Notes: generated by a model not told the origin, from the sequence alone. Positions 1 to 8,746 are shown, counted from the stretch's first letter. The stretch: 64,000 nt of DNA from Methanocellales archaeon (GCA_028715985.1 JAQUQR010000001.1:61927-125926); one strand, 5' to 3'. Program-made: numbers and translations.

Positions 1-1
1 T

Positions 2-283
2 GCTAGGCTGTGGTGCCCTGACATCTAAAACACGTGTTCCACTTTCTGAGATCGCTATGATATTACTTAGGTTCGCTTTTCCTAATTCATTTCCATCTAG
101 ATCGTATGGAGCGAATTCTGGATAGATGTAGGATGATCCCATGCCATCGACGATCAGTAGGACGGCACCATGTGGGCTATGAACCGGATTGACGAATACA
201 TCGATGGCTGATGCATTTGATGAGATCAGGATACATCCTGTAAGGGTTAGTGCTATAATGATAGTTATATGATGTGGATCCAT
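2..283 (-). CDS. secreted alkaline-phosphatase-superfamily-like protein, N-terminal part
   Basis: The reading frame is open from an ATG at 283 to the left edge, so about 94 N-terminal residues are present. It starts with a hydrophobic stretch (residues 5-25, ending near ASA) that looks like a signal peptide. An LLIVDGMGSSY segment follows around residues 44-54. The Asp-Gly-x-Gly pattern after a hydrophobic strand resembles the first metal-ligand motif of alkaline phosphatase/phosphodiesterase superfamily enzymes. The assignment rests on this one motif, and most of the protein lies outside the window. It is probably exported and lies downstream of another exported protein on the same strand, 161 bases away. 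Confidence 0.5.
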   Translation of the reverse strand, partial: MDPHHITIIIALTLTGCILISSNASAIDVFVNPVHSPHGAVLLIVDGMGSSYIYPEFAPYDLDGNELGKANLSNIIAISESGTRVLDVRAPQPS

Positions 284-444
284 ATCATTCTTTTTTAACT
301 TCTTTACAAGATATTCTAACTGTTTCACTAGTTGCAGCCTCAAATTTTCATATGTCTGTACTTTTGCGCTGCCCAGACCGATTGGAATCTATCTCAATTG
401 TCACATATATTGCTGCAATATCTCTAGGGGATAGAAAGCCTGCA

Positions 445-1806
445 TCAAGAGAAACTTACTATCTGGTCATATTTTTCCTGGCTCAGGAAACGGGGTGTAT
501 ATTTGTAACCATACGTACCCATAGAACTTATATAGGATCTTAGATGCTTTCTTGAGCCTGCCAGCAATCCTCCATAGGCTACTATCATGTCTTTTCTATC
601 CGTATTGTCTATCTGTTCCTCCAGATGCATGATACTGATCTCCTCTACATTGGCCCCGGCACCCATGGCATCTTCCAGAGACCTTTTTCCGATCTCAGTC
701 AGTTCGTCATAAAGTGCCAGGATAGTCGGATTTGTGAACAATCCATGCTCTTCCTGGACAGGATCTTGTAGATCATATCTATCTATCAGGATCTTAATCG
801 CATCCATATGGTTCTGCTCCGATTTGGCTATTTTCAGAAAGATTGGTAGTTTCTCTTTATCATATAGATCGAGGTATAAGTCCCTTGCCATCTTCTCTTC
901 TTCTCTGATTAAGAAGATGCCCTCAATTTCGGTGGTGGTAAGAGGCGCTTGCACCTGCCCTGCCTGCCCACGGAGCGGCTGCACAGCTTTGGATTCCAGC
1001 TCTAAAATCCCCTCTCCGCGCGCCACATTATGCATGACCTTTATGGAATCCTCGTCTGCCATACTCCAGATGATAGACACTCTTTGGCCGACTTTGAAGG
1101 CTTTGTCATACTTGTCGCCAGTGTCCATCTTTCTCTTGAACTCAATGATGGTGTAGCCACCTTCTTCCCTTCCGCCATAATCAAGGATATCGTTGGTCCC
1201 GCCCAGTTCCTCATCCGGAACGTGAGGCCCGTAGTCATTTGTAGAGTACTTATCAAGGACAGTGACATTATAACTATCAACTGCACCCATAATTATATCT
1301 GCGTCCTTCATCCACTCAGTGGGCTCAAAGCCGATGGCGACCCATCCGCTGGTATCTCCCTTCAGGGCCATGTAGAGCGAATCTTCATCATTCTTCCAGG
1401 AGATTTCGAGCTTTCCTCCCGAATAGCCCTGGGTGTTTGGCCCATATAAGGTCATGGTTTTAGCATACTCATTTTCTCCAACTAAAGCATCAGGCTTCCA
1501 CTCCTCTGTGACTTCCGGCTGAGGGGCTTCTGTTGGCTTCGGCTGAGTTACTTCTTGAGGTTGAGTTGGAGTTGGCGTTGGAGTGGGCGTAGGCGTAGGT
1601 GTAGGTACGGGTGTAGGTTTAGGTGTTGGAGCGGGTGTTGGGGTGGGGATTGGAGTGGGTGTTGATGTAGGCCTGGGAGTTGGCGTAGGTGTAGGTGCGG
1701 GAACCGGGGTTGACTCTTCAGGTGATACACATCCTGAAATACTCATGGTAGCTATAGCTCCTGCAAATGCTATATATTTGAGAAACTTGCGTCTTCCAAT
1801 ATTCAT
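445..1806 (-). CDS. Tat lipoprotein with DOMON domain and DUF2202 ferritin-like domain
   Basis: The N-terminus has a twin-arginine signal (GRRKFLK) followed by a hydrophobic run and a lipobox ending SISGC, so it is predicted to be exported folded and lipid-anchored. Residues about 30-85 are a Thr/Pro linker. Residues about 105-275 look like a DOMON domain (heme- or sugar-binding beta sandwich; GWVAIGF motif). Residues about 290-440 match DUF2202, a ferritin-like four-helix domain with [10 protein letters not shown], an ExxH (EQNH) and HLEEQID, consistent with a di-iron site. Tat export suits a cofactor loaded in the cytoplasm. A role in extracytoplasmic redox or metal chemistry is inferred from the domains; no substrate can be assigned. 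The linker resembles those of two other lipoproteins in the window. Confidence 0.85.
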   Translation of the reverse strand: MNIGRRKFLKYIAFAGAIATMSISGCVSPEESTPVPAPTPTPTPRPTSTPTPIPTPTPAPTPKPTPVPTPTPTPTPTPTPTQPQEVTQPKPTEAPQPEVTEEWKPDALVGENEYAKTMTLYGPNTQGYSGGKLEISWKNDEDSLYMALKGDTSGWVAIGFEPTEWMKDADIIMGAVDSYNVTVLDKYSTNDYGPHVPDEELGGTNDILDYGGREEGGYTIIEFKRKMDTGDKYDKAFKVGQRVSIIWSMADEDSIKVMHNVARGEGILELESKAVQPLRGQAGQVQAPLTTTEIEGIFLIREEEKMARDLYLDLYDKEKLPIFLKIAKSEQNHMDAIKILIDRYDLQDPVQEEHGLFTNPTILALYDELTEIGKRSLEDAMGAGANVEEISIMHLEEQIDNTDRKDMIVAYGGLLAGSRKHLRSYISSMGTYGYKYTPRFLSQEKYDQIVSFS

Positions 1807-2184
1807 AGTTCCTATCTTATATCGTCCAACATAGAATATAAAGTTTTCAACCCTCCCCTACCTCTAACGTCTTTCGCCCCGTTATCCTTACCTTTATCCT
1901 GGTGTTTTCGTCCCTGAGCTTTATGTATATCATACATTTCTCTCCAATAGGGAATTTGATGATATGTTATTATCAATGTGCAATGCCACCAATGAAATCG
2001 CAAGGCTTTTGAACTTCCTGAGCAAATTCTGTATGTTACTTACTACGATCGAATACCTTGAGCGGTTTCTTTAATTACTCATATGTTTTTAAGGCGATCC
2101 TTTAATTCCAATAATTGCTTTGGGTTTTTTTTCATTTATCACTCCAATCCAAAAATGATTTATGGGGATTCTTACATTAAAAGC

Positions 2185-3057
2185 ATGGTGATTATTTTGA
2201 AGATATATCCCGAATGCATACCTTGTTTGCTTGCTAGAGTCCACTATGAGGCTGAACTGTCCACTGACGATATGGAACTCCAACACAAAGCCATCCAAGC
2301 CGGAGTTCAATGGCTATATGGGGAATATCGCCATAATGCCCCACTCACTTATATCTCAACTGGAGTTCATCGTAGGGCATATGGTGTTCTGGGAGATGAT
2401 CCATATATCGCAAAAAAGAAAATGAGCAATGAGATCGCGCTAAAATTTCTTCCAGCTATCCGGAAAATCGTAGAGTCCGATTCTGAGGGTGCATTCAGAA
2501 GAAGCATTATCGCCTCAGTCATCGGCAATTCGTTTGATTTTGGCGTGCTCGGATTTGAGCCTGAAGAGCGATTTGAGGATTATTTTAGGCAAGTATTCGA
2601 AAAAGGGTTGGATGTAGACGATATCGATAACATGGTCTGCCTACTAGACGAAGTCCTGTATCTTGCGGATAATTGTGGTGAGATAGTCTTTGATGGGTTG
2701 GTGTTGGACCAGATCAAGAGGTTGGGCGGTCATACCACCTTGGTGGTAAAAGGTGCACCCATACTTACAGATGCTACGCTGGAAGATGCAAATGATACGG
2801 GAGTTAGCTGGAAAGCGGATAGAGTCTTGACGACTGGCTCAAATGCGGTTGGCGTTAACATGGATGAAGCCCCACATGATCTGGTTGAAGCTTTGCATTC
2901 GTCTTCATTGATAATCAGCAAGGGTATGGCAAACTATGAATCACTGTCAGAATATGACTTCAAGCCGATAGCCTATCTTCTCCGAGCTAAATGCGAGCCC
3001 ATAGCAAAGTCTTTGGGTGTGAAGAAGGGGTGGAATGTAGCGAAGCTCTGTTTATGA
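2185..3057 (+). CDS. DUF89/ARMT1-family damage-control phosphatase
   Basis: The 290-residue protein opens with a KIYPECIPCL segment, the CxxC-containing N-terminus typical of archaeal DUF89 proteins, and carries YLADNCGEIVFD around residue 160, the family's metal-binding Asp-Asn motif. DUF89 enzymes are metal-dependent phosphatases acting on damaged phosphometabolites. It is paralogous to the gene at 15344-16213, which begins MKLYLDCIPCL. By that comparison a TTG at 2197, preceded by GGTGATT, is an equally good start and would shorten the protein by four residues. Longer upstream starts add residues unlike the family. The substrate is unknown. Confidence 0.85.
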   Translation: MVIILKIYPECIPCLLARVHYEAELSTDDMELQHKAIQAGVQWLYGEYRHNAPLTYISTGVHRRAYGVLGDDPYIAKKKMSNEIALKFLPAIRKIVESDSEGAFRRSIIASVIGNSFDFGVLGFEPEERFEDYFRQVFEKGLDVDDIDNMVCLLDEVLYLADNCGEIVFDGLVLDQIKRLGGHTTLVVKGAPILTDATLEDANDTGVSWKADRVLTTGSNAVGVNMDEAPHDLVEALHSSSLIISKGMANYESLSEYDFKPIAYLLRAKCEPIAKSLGVKKGWNVAKLCL

Positions 3058-3084
3058 TGGAATCCTCTAGCGATATTTATTGGC

Positions 3085-3120
3085 AGCCATAATCTGAAAT
3101 TGATGGCCATCATTATGGCT
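3085..3120 (+). repeat. 9-bp perfect inverted repeat downstream of the DUF89 gene
   Basis: AGCCATAAT (3085-3093) and ATTATGGCT (3112-3120) are exact reverse complements separated by 18 bases, starting 28 bases after the DUF89 stop codon. It may be a transcript-end hairpin, but there is no strong T-run next to it. I see no gene in the rest of 3058-3471; two GATTAGCT copies sit near 3180-3202. Confidence 0.35.
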
Positions 3121-3471
3121 ATTATCAGATCAGATATCATGCAATGCTCACGATATGTTTCTGTCCAACTTCATGGATTAGCGATTAGCTTTAGTGATTA
3201 GCTATAATCTCTCTTAAGCTCTATTAGTTGTTTTTTCTGCCAACTCAGGCAAGCGGTCTAATATTTTTCATACTGCTCTCCAGATCAACTTTTGAGTTTC
3301 ATGGTCAGTTATTCACTCTTAATAAAAGATAATTTTTTTGGTGACGGCTAAATACAAAGCCCGAGCCTGTTATATGCCTCTTAAATCCTCATACAAGTTG
3401 TTTAGATACAATTAAGAGTTAAACCTCCAATAAAATAAACATCCAATAAAATTGAAAAGAGTGGAAATAGG

Positions 3472-3801
3472 ATGTCAAGCACTATTACTTTCGAAGAATT
3501 TCAAAAACTCGATATAAGGATAGGTAAAATAGTGTTAGCAGATCGCATAGAAGGGTCGGATAAATTGCTTCGATTAAGAATAGAAATCGGCGAGCCAAAG
3601 CCAAGACAAATCGTTGCAGGCATTGCGAGAACACATAACCCAGAGAAGCTAGTTGGTACGCAAGTGGTCATCTTAGCAAACCTGAAGCCGATTAAACTCT
3701 TTGGTGTCGAGTCAAATGGAATGCTTTTAGCTGCAGATCAAGATGGTGCAGTGCTATTAAAACCAGAGAGAGAAATCCGGGCGGGTACGAAAGTGAGATA
3801 G
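3472..3801 (+). CDS. stand-alone tRNA-binding (EMAP/MetG-beta) domain protein
   Basis: These 109 residues form one OB-fold tRNA-binding domain. The FQKLDIRIGKIV opening, the VAGIA segment and LANLKPIKLFGVESNGMLLA are hallmark sequences of the MetRS C-terminal domain/CsaA family. In many archaea this module is a separate protein acting as a beta subunit of methionyl-tRNA synthetase or as a general tRNA-binding factor. An ATG with a purine-rich GTGGAAATAGG upstream marks the start. It is flanked by about 400 and 320 bases of non-coding DNA and appears monocistronic. MetRS itself is not in the window. Confidence 0.88.
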   Translation: MSSTITFEEFQKLDIRIGKIVLADRIEGSDKLLRLRIEIGEPKPRQIVAGIARTHNPEKLVGTQVVILANLKPIKLFGVESNGMLLAADQDGAVLLKPEREIRAGTKVR

Positions 3802-4120
3802 GGTAATTGATATTTTGATGGGTTAGGAGTAGATATTCTGTCTATAATCCCCTCTTAAACCGGGCATTCGAAGCTAAGGGAATGTTAATGAATGGTGCAT
3901 CTAAGATTGGGATATCTACTAGGGATTCGTAAATATTGAATGCACTCTTTAAAAGTAAAGCTTCTATATATCTATTCGGCATCTTTTGGGCATTTTTCTG
4001 TTCCAATTATAAAGTTTATATTTCTGATAGAAAGCTCAATTCAGTTAAAACGACAAATATCAGTAACCTTTTATGAAAAAGCTTTATGGAAAAGGATGAC
4101 AACTGTATATTGTGATCCTA

Positions 4121-4318
4121 ATGTGTGAATCCAGCGTAGTTCTTGATGTAAAAGGCAAGGTGGAGACCTTGATGGAAGAGGTTATCCATATTTTGATCAA
4201 AGGTGACAACATTGAGCTTATCGGAATATTTGGCGAGAGAAAAAATATAAGGGGTCGCATCGTCGATATCGACATGAACAAACATGAAATCATGATCAAA
4301 GGTGAACAAGATGGTTAA
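4121..4318 (+). CDS. cooT: CooT-family nickel-binding protein
   Basis: This 65-residue protein starts MCESSV. It contains an MEEVIHI segment, GDNIELIGIFGE and a GRIVDIDMNKHEI end, the pattern of the small CooT family. In CooT, Cys2 is the nickel-binding residue and it is present here. The ATG at 4121 is preferred over a GTG at 4112 because it puts Cys at position 2. The stop overlaps the GAPDH start by eight bases (4311-4318), so the two are co-translated. CooT proteins assist nickel insertion into CO dehydrogenase in some bacteria; the archaeal partner is unknown. No gene is seen in the 319 bases upstream (3802-4120). Confidence 0.8.
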   Translation: MCESSVVLDVKGKVETLMEEVIHILIKGDNIELIGIFGERKNIRGRIVDIDMNKHEIMIKGEQDG

Positions 4319-5321
4319 AGTAGCAATAAATGGTTATGGGACCATCGGCAAGAGAGTAGCAGATGCAGTAAGAGCTCAAGACGATATGGAGATCGTAGGC
4401 GTCGCAAAGACACGGCCCAATTTTGAAGCTAGGCTAGCTATTGAAAGGGGATACGATGTGTATGCGGCCATTCCAGAGAAGCATGATGACTTTGAAAGGG
4501 CAGGAATTGACATCGCTGGAACGATTCAAGACCTGCTGGGTGAAGCAGATATAGTCGTCGACTGCACTCCTGGAGGTATAGGAGCTCAAAATAAGTCAAT
4601 GTATGAGAAAGCAGGAATAAAAGCGATATTCCAAGGCGGTGAGAAACACGGGGTGGCAGGGCTCTCATTTAATGCAGCCTGTAATTACGAAGAAGCATTA
4701 GGACGTGATTTTCTTCGAGTGGTCTCTTGTAATACTACTGGGCTTTGCAGAGCCCTGAAACCTTTGGACGAAGAATTTGGCGTGGAAAAGGTAAGGGCTT
4801 TGCTTGTACGTCGAGCTGCCGACCCTAACGATGCCAAGAAAGGGCCGATCAACTCAATAGTGCCAGATCCCGTTACGCTGCCATCGCATCATGGACTAGA
4901 TGTTCAGACCGTACTTCCTCATTTAAATATCACAACTCTTGCAATCAAGATTCCCACTACCCTAATGCATCTTCACGTGTTGAACGTCGTATTTACCAAG
5001 ACCCCAGAGATCGATCACGTAAAAGCAGTCTTGAAAAAAGCCCCCCGCATACGATTCGTGAGTGCAGCAGATGGCATAACGTCAACCGCATCCATCATCG
5101 AATTGGGGAGAGACTTGATCAGGCCAAGATATGACATTTGGGAGAATTGCATATGGGAAGAATCCATTAGCATCAAAGAGGAATTATACTTCTTTCAGGC
5201 GATTCACCAGGAGTCCATCGTCATTCCAGAGAACATTGATGCAATCCGGGCGATGGTCGAATCGGAAGAAGATGGACAGAAATCGATAATCAAGACGAAT
5301 AAATCCCTAGGTATTGTATAA
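4311..5321 (+). CDS. gap: glyceraldehyde-3-phosphate dehydrogenase, archaeal (phosphorylating)
   Basis: The 336-residue protein has the N-terminal Rossmann motif NGYGTIGKRVA and the active-site segment SCNTTGLCR with the catalytic Cys near residue 140. The sequence and length fit the archaeal class II GAPDH. It interconverts glyceraldehyde 3-phosphate and 1,3-bisphosphoglycerate in gluconeogenesis/glycolysis in the cytoplasm. The ATG at 4311 follows GGTGAA by four bases; a GTG at 4302 is less likely. It overlaps cooT upstream and is followed after one base by the TudS-like gene, indicating a three-gene operon. Confidence 0.95.
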   Translation: MVKVAINGYGTIGKRVADAVRAQDDMEIVGVAKTRPNFEARLAIERGYDVYAAIPEKHDDFERAGIDIAGTIQDLLGEADIVVDCTPGGIGAQNKSMYEKAGIKAIFQGGEKHGVAGLSFNAACNYEEALGRDFLRVVSCNTTGLCRALKPLDEEFGVEKVRALLVRRAADPNDAKKGPINSIVPDPVTLPSHHGLDVQTVLPHLNITTLAIKIPTTLMHLHVLNVVFTKTPEIDHVKAVLKKAPRIRFVSAADGITSTASIIELGRDLIRPRYDIWENCIWEESISIKEELYFFQAIHQESIVIPENIDAIRAMVESEEDGQKSIIKTNKSLGIV

Positions 5322-5322
5322 T

Positions 5323-5778
5323 ATGAACGCTGAGCCAAGAATACAGGTGGTTGCCCACTGTTTGCTCAATCCTACGGTGAAAATAGGAAAGAAAATAGAA
5401 TTCATATCCAACACACCAGTAATACAACTTCCATGTCCTGAGACTATCTACTTTGGACTGAACAGATGGGAGACGACGAAGAATCAACTAGATTTTCCAA
5501 AATATAGAAGATTTTGCCGCCGACTATTCAGACCGTATGCAGATTTAATCCAGCAGTTGGCCGAAAAAGGTATACACATCGAAATAATAGGCGTGGCAAA
5601 AAGCCCATCCTGTGCAACAGAGCTTACTACTAGGGGTTATCTGGGCGGCAAAATCAAACGGTGTGAGCATGAGCATGTGGTGGGTAAAGGAGTGTTCTTC
5701 GAGGAGATTGAGTCTGAGCTGAGCCAGCGAGGCATTCCGATTAAGATGTCAGACCATAAACACAGAAATCATAAATAG
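5323..5778 (+). CDS. TudS/DUF523-like putative iron-sulfur desulfidase
   Basis: This 151-residue protein has three separated cysteine motifs: HCLLN near residue 14, QLPCPE near 37 and KSPSC near 92. This arrangement matches the DUF523/TudS group, in which three cysteines hold an iron-sulfur cluster used to remove sulfur from thiolated nucleobases such as 2-thiouracil. The LNP segment after the first Cys and the GIxxxIIGVAKSPSC stretch support this. The C-terminus is His/Lys-rich. The gene starts two bases after GAPDH ends, so it is probably co-transcribed. The actual substrate is not known. Confidence 0.65.
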   Translation: MNAEPRIQVVAHCLLNPTVKIGKKIEFISNTPVIQLPCPETIYFGLNRWETTKNQLDFPKYRRFCRRLFRPYADLIQQLAEKGIHIEIIGVAKSPSCATELTTRGYLGGKIKRCEHEHVVGKGVFFEEIESELSQRGIPIKMSDHKHRNHK

Positions 5779-5843
5779 TATTTACTATTTTTAGCGTCCT
5801 ATCCAACCAAATCCTTAATACTTATTTAAACAATTATTAAAAT

Positions 5844-5993
5844 ATGAAAGATAGAAAAATCCTGAAAGTTGGATCGAGTTATATGATTACTTTGCCCATG
5901 GACATCGTGAGGGGCTTTGGATGGAGCGAGAACACCAAGATAAAGGTTAGGATAACAGGAATTAACCGGTTGCTGTACTCGAAAAAACTCTAA
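5844..5993 (+). CDS. AbrB/SpoVT-type DNA-binding protein, 49 aa (paralog 1)
   Basis: The start KDRKILKVGSSYMITLPMDI is a swapped-hairpin AbrB/MazE-like fold (short beta strands, Gly-Ser turn, TLP). It is nearly identical over its first 39 residues to the 51-residue protein at 22075-22230. The 33 bases upstream are also similar, including a TTATTTAAA(C/T)AATTATTAAAA stretch that would serve as promoter for a leaderless start. The C-terminal ten residues diverge completely from the paralog, which suggests a rearranged 3' end. It is likely a small transcription factor or antitoxin; no toxin gene is adjacent. Confidence 0.65.
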   Translation: MKDRKILKVGSSYMITLPMDIVRGFGWSENTKIKVRITGINRLLYSKKL

Positions 5994-6090
5994 AGGTTTT
6001 TTCTCCTTTCACCACTCAAATTTGCTTCGCAAACTTCATTAAATGCCGATGTTAGGTGCAATTGGCGAAATCCCCTATTTTTAATTGCCC

Positions 6091-6140
6091 CGAGCCGATA
6101 GGCGAGAGCGCAGCGTGGCACGGAGCGAAGCGGAGTGAGT
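6091..6140. other. purine-rich GAGCG-type repetitive intergenic element
   Basis: Between the AbrB gene and the HXXEE gene the sequence becomes GC-rich, with repeated GAGCG/CAGCG/GAGCGAAGCGGAGTGAG blocks inside otherwise AT-rich DNA. No reading frame is convincing. A short TTTGC-TTC-GCAAA hairpin lies upstream at about 6026-6038. The function is unknown. Confidence 0.4.
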
Positions 6141-6264
6141 TCAAAAAATATTTTTTTGTTCTCATCTACAGGATAGGCTGATGGGCAAAAAAGACTTAAA
6201 TATACGCTCATAATAAAATTATTATACTGTGGAAAACAAGCATATCAACAACAAGGAGAAGAAA

Positions 6265-6930
6265 ATGACTCCTTTAAAATTTCTAAGGCGATATTGGAGC
6301 GCCATTGGTCTTTTTTCAGCAATGGTCGCGGGGGCCTACCTAATATTTGCTTGGAATGAGCTTGTCTTTTTACAAAAGCTTCTTATTCTCAACTTTATTG
6401 TTGTTCTTCTACATCAATTTGAAGAGTACAGTTGGCCAGGTGGATTTCCAGCGGTCGCGAATATGGTTTTGATGCGAAGTGCAAAGCCAGACCGCTATCC
6501 GCTGAACCAGAATTCGTCCATGGTGGCTAACCTTATTTTTGCATACGGGTTCTACCTGTTTCCAGTCTTTTTTCCCAACGTGATTTGGCTAGGTTTAGCA
6601 CCTGTCCTTCTCGGCTTAACTGCTCAATTCGTCGGCCACGTCATTTATGTGAACATTAAGCTAAGATCTTTCTATAGTCCTGGCGCTGTCACCAATGTTT
6701 TTGGTTGGATCCCGATTGGTGTGATTTACATATATTACATTCTAGCAAATAACATGGTGAACCTGGGGGATTGGTTGCTTGCAGTAGTGTGGGCGGCTGT
6801 TTTCATGTTCCTCAATTTCTTTATACTTGAACAAAGATTGCTCGCTGACAAAAATTCACCTTACCCTTTCGACCAAGACCAAATGAAACGCTTCGACGTT
6901 GAGAAGAAACTTGAGCTTGCCAAACGATAG
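6265..6930 (+). CDS. HXXEE-domain integral membrane protein
   Basis: The protein has 221 residues with about six hydrophobic segments and the family signature LLHQFEEY (His-x-x-Glu-Glu) near residue 50, so it belongs to the HXXEE membrane family (PF13787-like). Its biochemical role is unknown; the His and Glu residues suggest metal or proton chemistry in the membrane. The ATG at 6265 is chosen because AAGGAGAAG lies just upstream; a GTG at 6229 would add 12 residues. It is the first gene of an AT-rich run with PAP2 and metallophosphoesterase genes. The last 29 bases before its stop are duplicated exactly at 8718-8746. Confidence 0.75.
   Translation: MTPLKFLRRYWSAIGLFSAMVAGAYLIFAWNELVFLQKLLILNFIVVLLHQFEEYSWPGGFPAVANMVLMRSAKPDRYPLNQNSSMVANLIFAYGFYLFPVFFPNVIWLGLAPVLLGLTAQFVGHVIYVNIKLRSFYSPGAVTNVFGWIPIGVIYIYYILANNMVNLGDWLLAVVWAAVFMFLNFFILEQRLLADKNSPYPFDQDQMKRFDVEKKLELAKR
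6899..6927 (+). repeat. 29-nt direct repeat, copy 1 (inside 3' end of HXXEE gene)
   Basis: These bases are identical to 8718-8746 in the same orientation. Here they encode the final VEKKLELAKR residues; the second copy is non-coding, just before the flavodoxin gene. The pair brackets the PAP2 and metallophosphoesterase genes. Confidence 0.9.
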
Positions 6931-6978
6931 TCGCTGATAGAAAAATTTTTAAGTCAATTAACAAACTAATAATTATAA

Positions 6979-7623
6979 ATGAAAAAGTTTTTAAAAACAC
7001 TGCTATCGAATTTCCTGAAATCCTTTTCGGGTAAGTTTTTTATTTGGCATATCATTGCCATTGCTCTGACATACATCCTTGTAATCTCTGGATTTGATTG
7101 GTGGTATTTTTTGCATACGAGAAGTTTTATTCTGAATGTAATTTCATTTCCAGCAATCATTTTGGGTGGCCTTGGCGTGATTATTATGCTCTTTGTACTC
7201 TTCTGGATCGGTAAAAAACGCAATCATGCAAAAACAAAGTTAACCGCTTGGGCAGTTGGACAGGCAGCATTACTTGGTTGGCTAATCTCTTCTATATACA
7301 AAGCATTTACCGGCAGGATTCAGCCAAACCTTCAAGAAATCGGCACTGACATCAGTCATCAGTTCAATTTTGGATTTTTAGAGCATGGTATATTTTGGGG
7401 TTGGCCATCATCTCATACTACCGTCGCATTCGCCATAGCACTCACTCTTATCATGATGTTCCCAGAAAATAAGAAACTAAAGTGGGGCGCTTTGGCTGTC
7501 GCTTTATATATTGGACTCGGCGTATCATCCAATATTCATTGGTTTTCCGAATTTATAGCCGGCGCCATAATAGGTTCGGCAATTGGTATAGTAGTTGGTA
7601 GAAGTTTTAAGAAAGGTTATTAA
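6979..7623 (+). CDS. PAP2-superfamily membrane phosphatase
   Basis: This 214-residue protein has about six hydrophobic segments. Its PAP2 motifs are a KAFTGRIQP segment (a diverged KxxxxxxRP motif), WPSSHTTVAFA (motif 2, PSxH) and SSNIHWFSEFIAG (motif 3, with Glu where Asp is usual). PAP2 enzymes remove phosphate from lipid phosphates such as undecaprenyl- or phosphatidyl-phosphates at the membrane. The imperfect first and third motifs leave activity open, but the core His residues are present. It lies 48 bases after the HXXEE gene and 23 before the metallophosphoesterase gene, so an operon is likely. Confidence 0.82.
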   Translation: MKKFLKTLLSNFLKSFSGKFFIWHIIAIALTYILVISGFDWWYFLHTRSFILNVISFPAIILGGLGVIIMLFVLFWIGKKRNHAKTKLTAWAVGQAALLGWLISSIYKAFTGRIQPNLQEIGTDISHQFNFGFLEHGIFWGWPSSHTTVAFAIALTLIMMFPENKKLKWGALAVALYIGLGVSSNIHWFSEFIAGAIIGSAIGIVVGRSFKKGY

Positions 7624-7646
7624 AATTTAGATTATTTATACTAACT

Positions 7647-8711
7647 ATGAATAAGAGAATCCAATTCGTTATATACTTTTTATTATTTTTGCTGATTTAT
7701 ATAAGTCTCAACTCGTATGTTGTCCTCAGGCTTGGCGGACTTCTAGGAATAGGAAGAAACATCCTGTATTTGTGGATAGCATTAGCTACATTATCCCTGC
7801 CGGTTGCTGTGTATTTTGAGAGGATATTTCCTAATATCTTATCTAGGATATTTTATACGGTATCAGCATTGTGGATGGGAATCCTTCTCTTCACATTATG
7901 TTCACTCTTGATATATGAAGTGATAAGACCTTTCTATACCATACCTTATGCAGGAATGATAATTGTTATCGTAGTCAGTGTGCTAAGCATTATCTCAGTA
8001 ATAAATGCTGTTGGGATTGTGGTGAAAGAAGTAGAAGTCCCTATTAAGAATTTGGAAGAGGATGTCACTCTTGTTCAGCTTTCAGATATCCATGCAGGCA
8101 CGATAAGGAATTCGGGCTTTTTGAAAAAGATAATTGAAAAAGCAAACAAACTTGATCCAAATATAGTTATGATAACCGGTGATATGGTTGACGCCAGTGC
8201 CAGGCTCCATGGAAGTATGTTCAGTGATTTCAACAGATTGAAGGCTCCGATTTATTTCGTTACCGGGAACCATGAGGTCTATGAAGAAACAGATAAGGTA
8301 TATGCGCTTTTTAATGATACAAAGATAAGGGTATTGAGGAATGAGGCTGTTGATTTTGATGGAATCCAGATAATCGGAGTTGAATTTTCAGAGGACAAAG
8401 GCCATCTCGGGAAAGAGCTTGAAAAACTGAAGATAGATAAGTCAAAGCCTGCTGTGCTTATGTACCATTCCCCTGCCGGGACTGAGGATGCAAAAAGAGC
8501 AGGAATAGATCTTCAGCTTGCAGGGCATACACATTCTGGCCAGATATTTCCATTTAATTTCTTTCTTAGGATGTTTTTCAAGCACATTAAAGGGCTTTAT
8601 GACTTTGAAGGCATGTTCCTCTATGTTTCCCCCGGCACTGGTACATGGGGCCCGTACATGAGACTTGGTTCAAGAAACGAAATAACACTTTTAAAGCTGA
8701 TTGCGAAATAG
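7647..8711 (+). CDS. membrane-anchored calcineurin-like metallophosphoesterase (YkuE type)
   Basis: About 125 N-terminal residues contain four hydrophobic helices. A metallophosphoesterase domain follows with QLSDIHAG (metal ligands Asp and His), ITGDMVDA, VTGNHEVY, MYHSPAG and LAGHTHSGQ, the full set of dinuclear metal motifs. Proteins of this layout are typically membrane phosphodiesterases/phosphatases acting on lipids or envelope precursors. The pairing with a PAP2 phosphatase suggests a shared role in lipid or cell-surface phosphate chemistry (inference). The base composition is AT-rich like its neighbours, suggesting acquisition as a unit. Confidence 0.9.
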   Translation: MNKRIQFVIYFLLFLLIYISLNSYVVLRLGGLLGIGRNILYLWIALATLSLPVAVYFERIFPNILSRIFYTVSALWMGILLFTLCSLLIYEVIRPFYTIPYAGMIIVIVVSVLSIISVINAVGIVVKEVEVPIKNLEEDVTLVQLSDIHAGTIRNSGFLKKIIEKANKLDPNIVMITGDMVDASARLHGSMFSDFNRLKAPIYFVTGNHEVYEETDKVYALFNDTKIRVLRNEAVDFDGIQIIGVEFSEDKGHLGKELEKLKIDKSKPAVLMYHSPAGTEDAKRAGIDLQLAGHTHSGQIFPFNFFLRMFFKHIKGLYDFEGMFLYVSPGTGTWGPYMRLGSRNEITLLKLIAK

Positions 8712-8717
8712 AATCCT

Positions 8718-8746
8718 TTGAGAAGAAACTTGAGCTTGCCAAACGA
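8718..8746 (+). repeat. 29-nt direct repeat, copy 2 (intergenic, before flavodoxin gene)
   Basis: These bases are identical to 6899-6927 and begin seven bases after the metallophosphoesterase stop. In this copy the frame is not used and an AAGGAGG ribosome-binding site for the next gene follows at once. This suggests the flavodoxin gene once followed the HXXEE gene directly. Confidence 0.9.

Noticed and set aside
1583..1834. Gly/Val-rich plus-strand frame opposite the Thr/Pro linker
   Set aside because: It is the antisense of low-complexity PTP codons; the minus-strand lipoprotein has signal peptide and domains.
3940..4128. 62-aa frame before cooT
   Set aside because: AT-rich, no ribosome-binding site, no recognisable motif, and it overlaps the cooT start.
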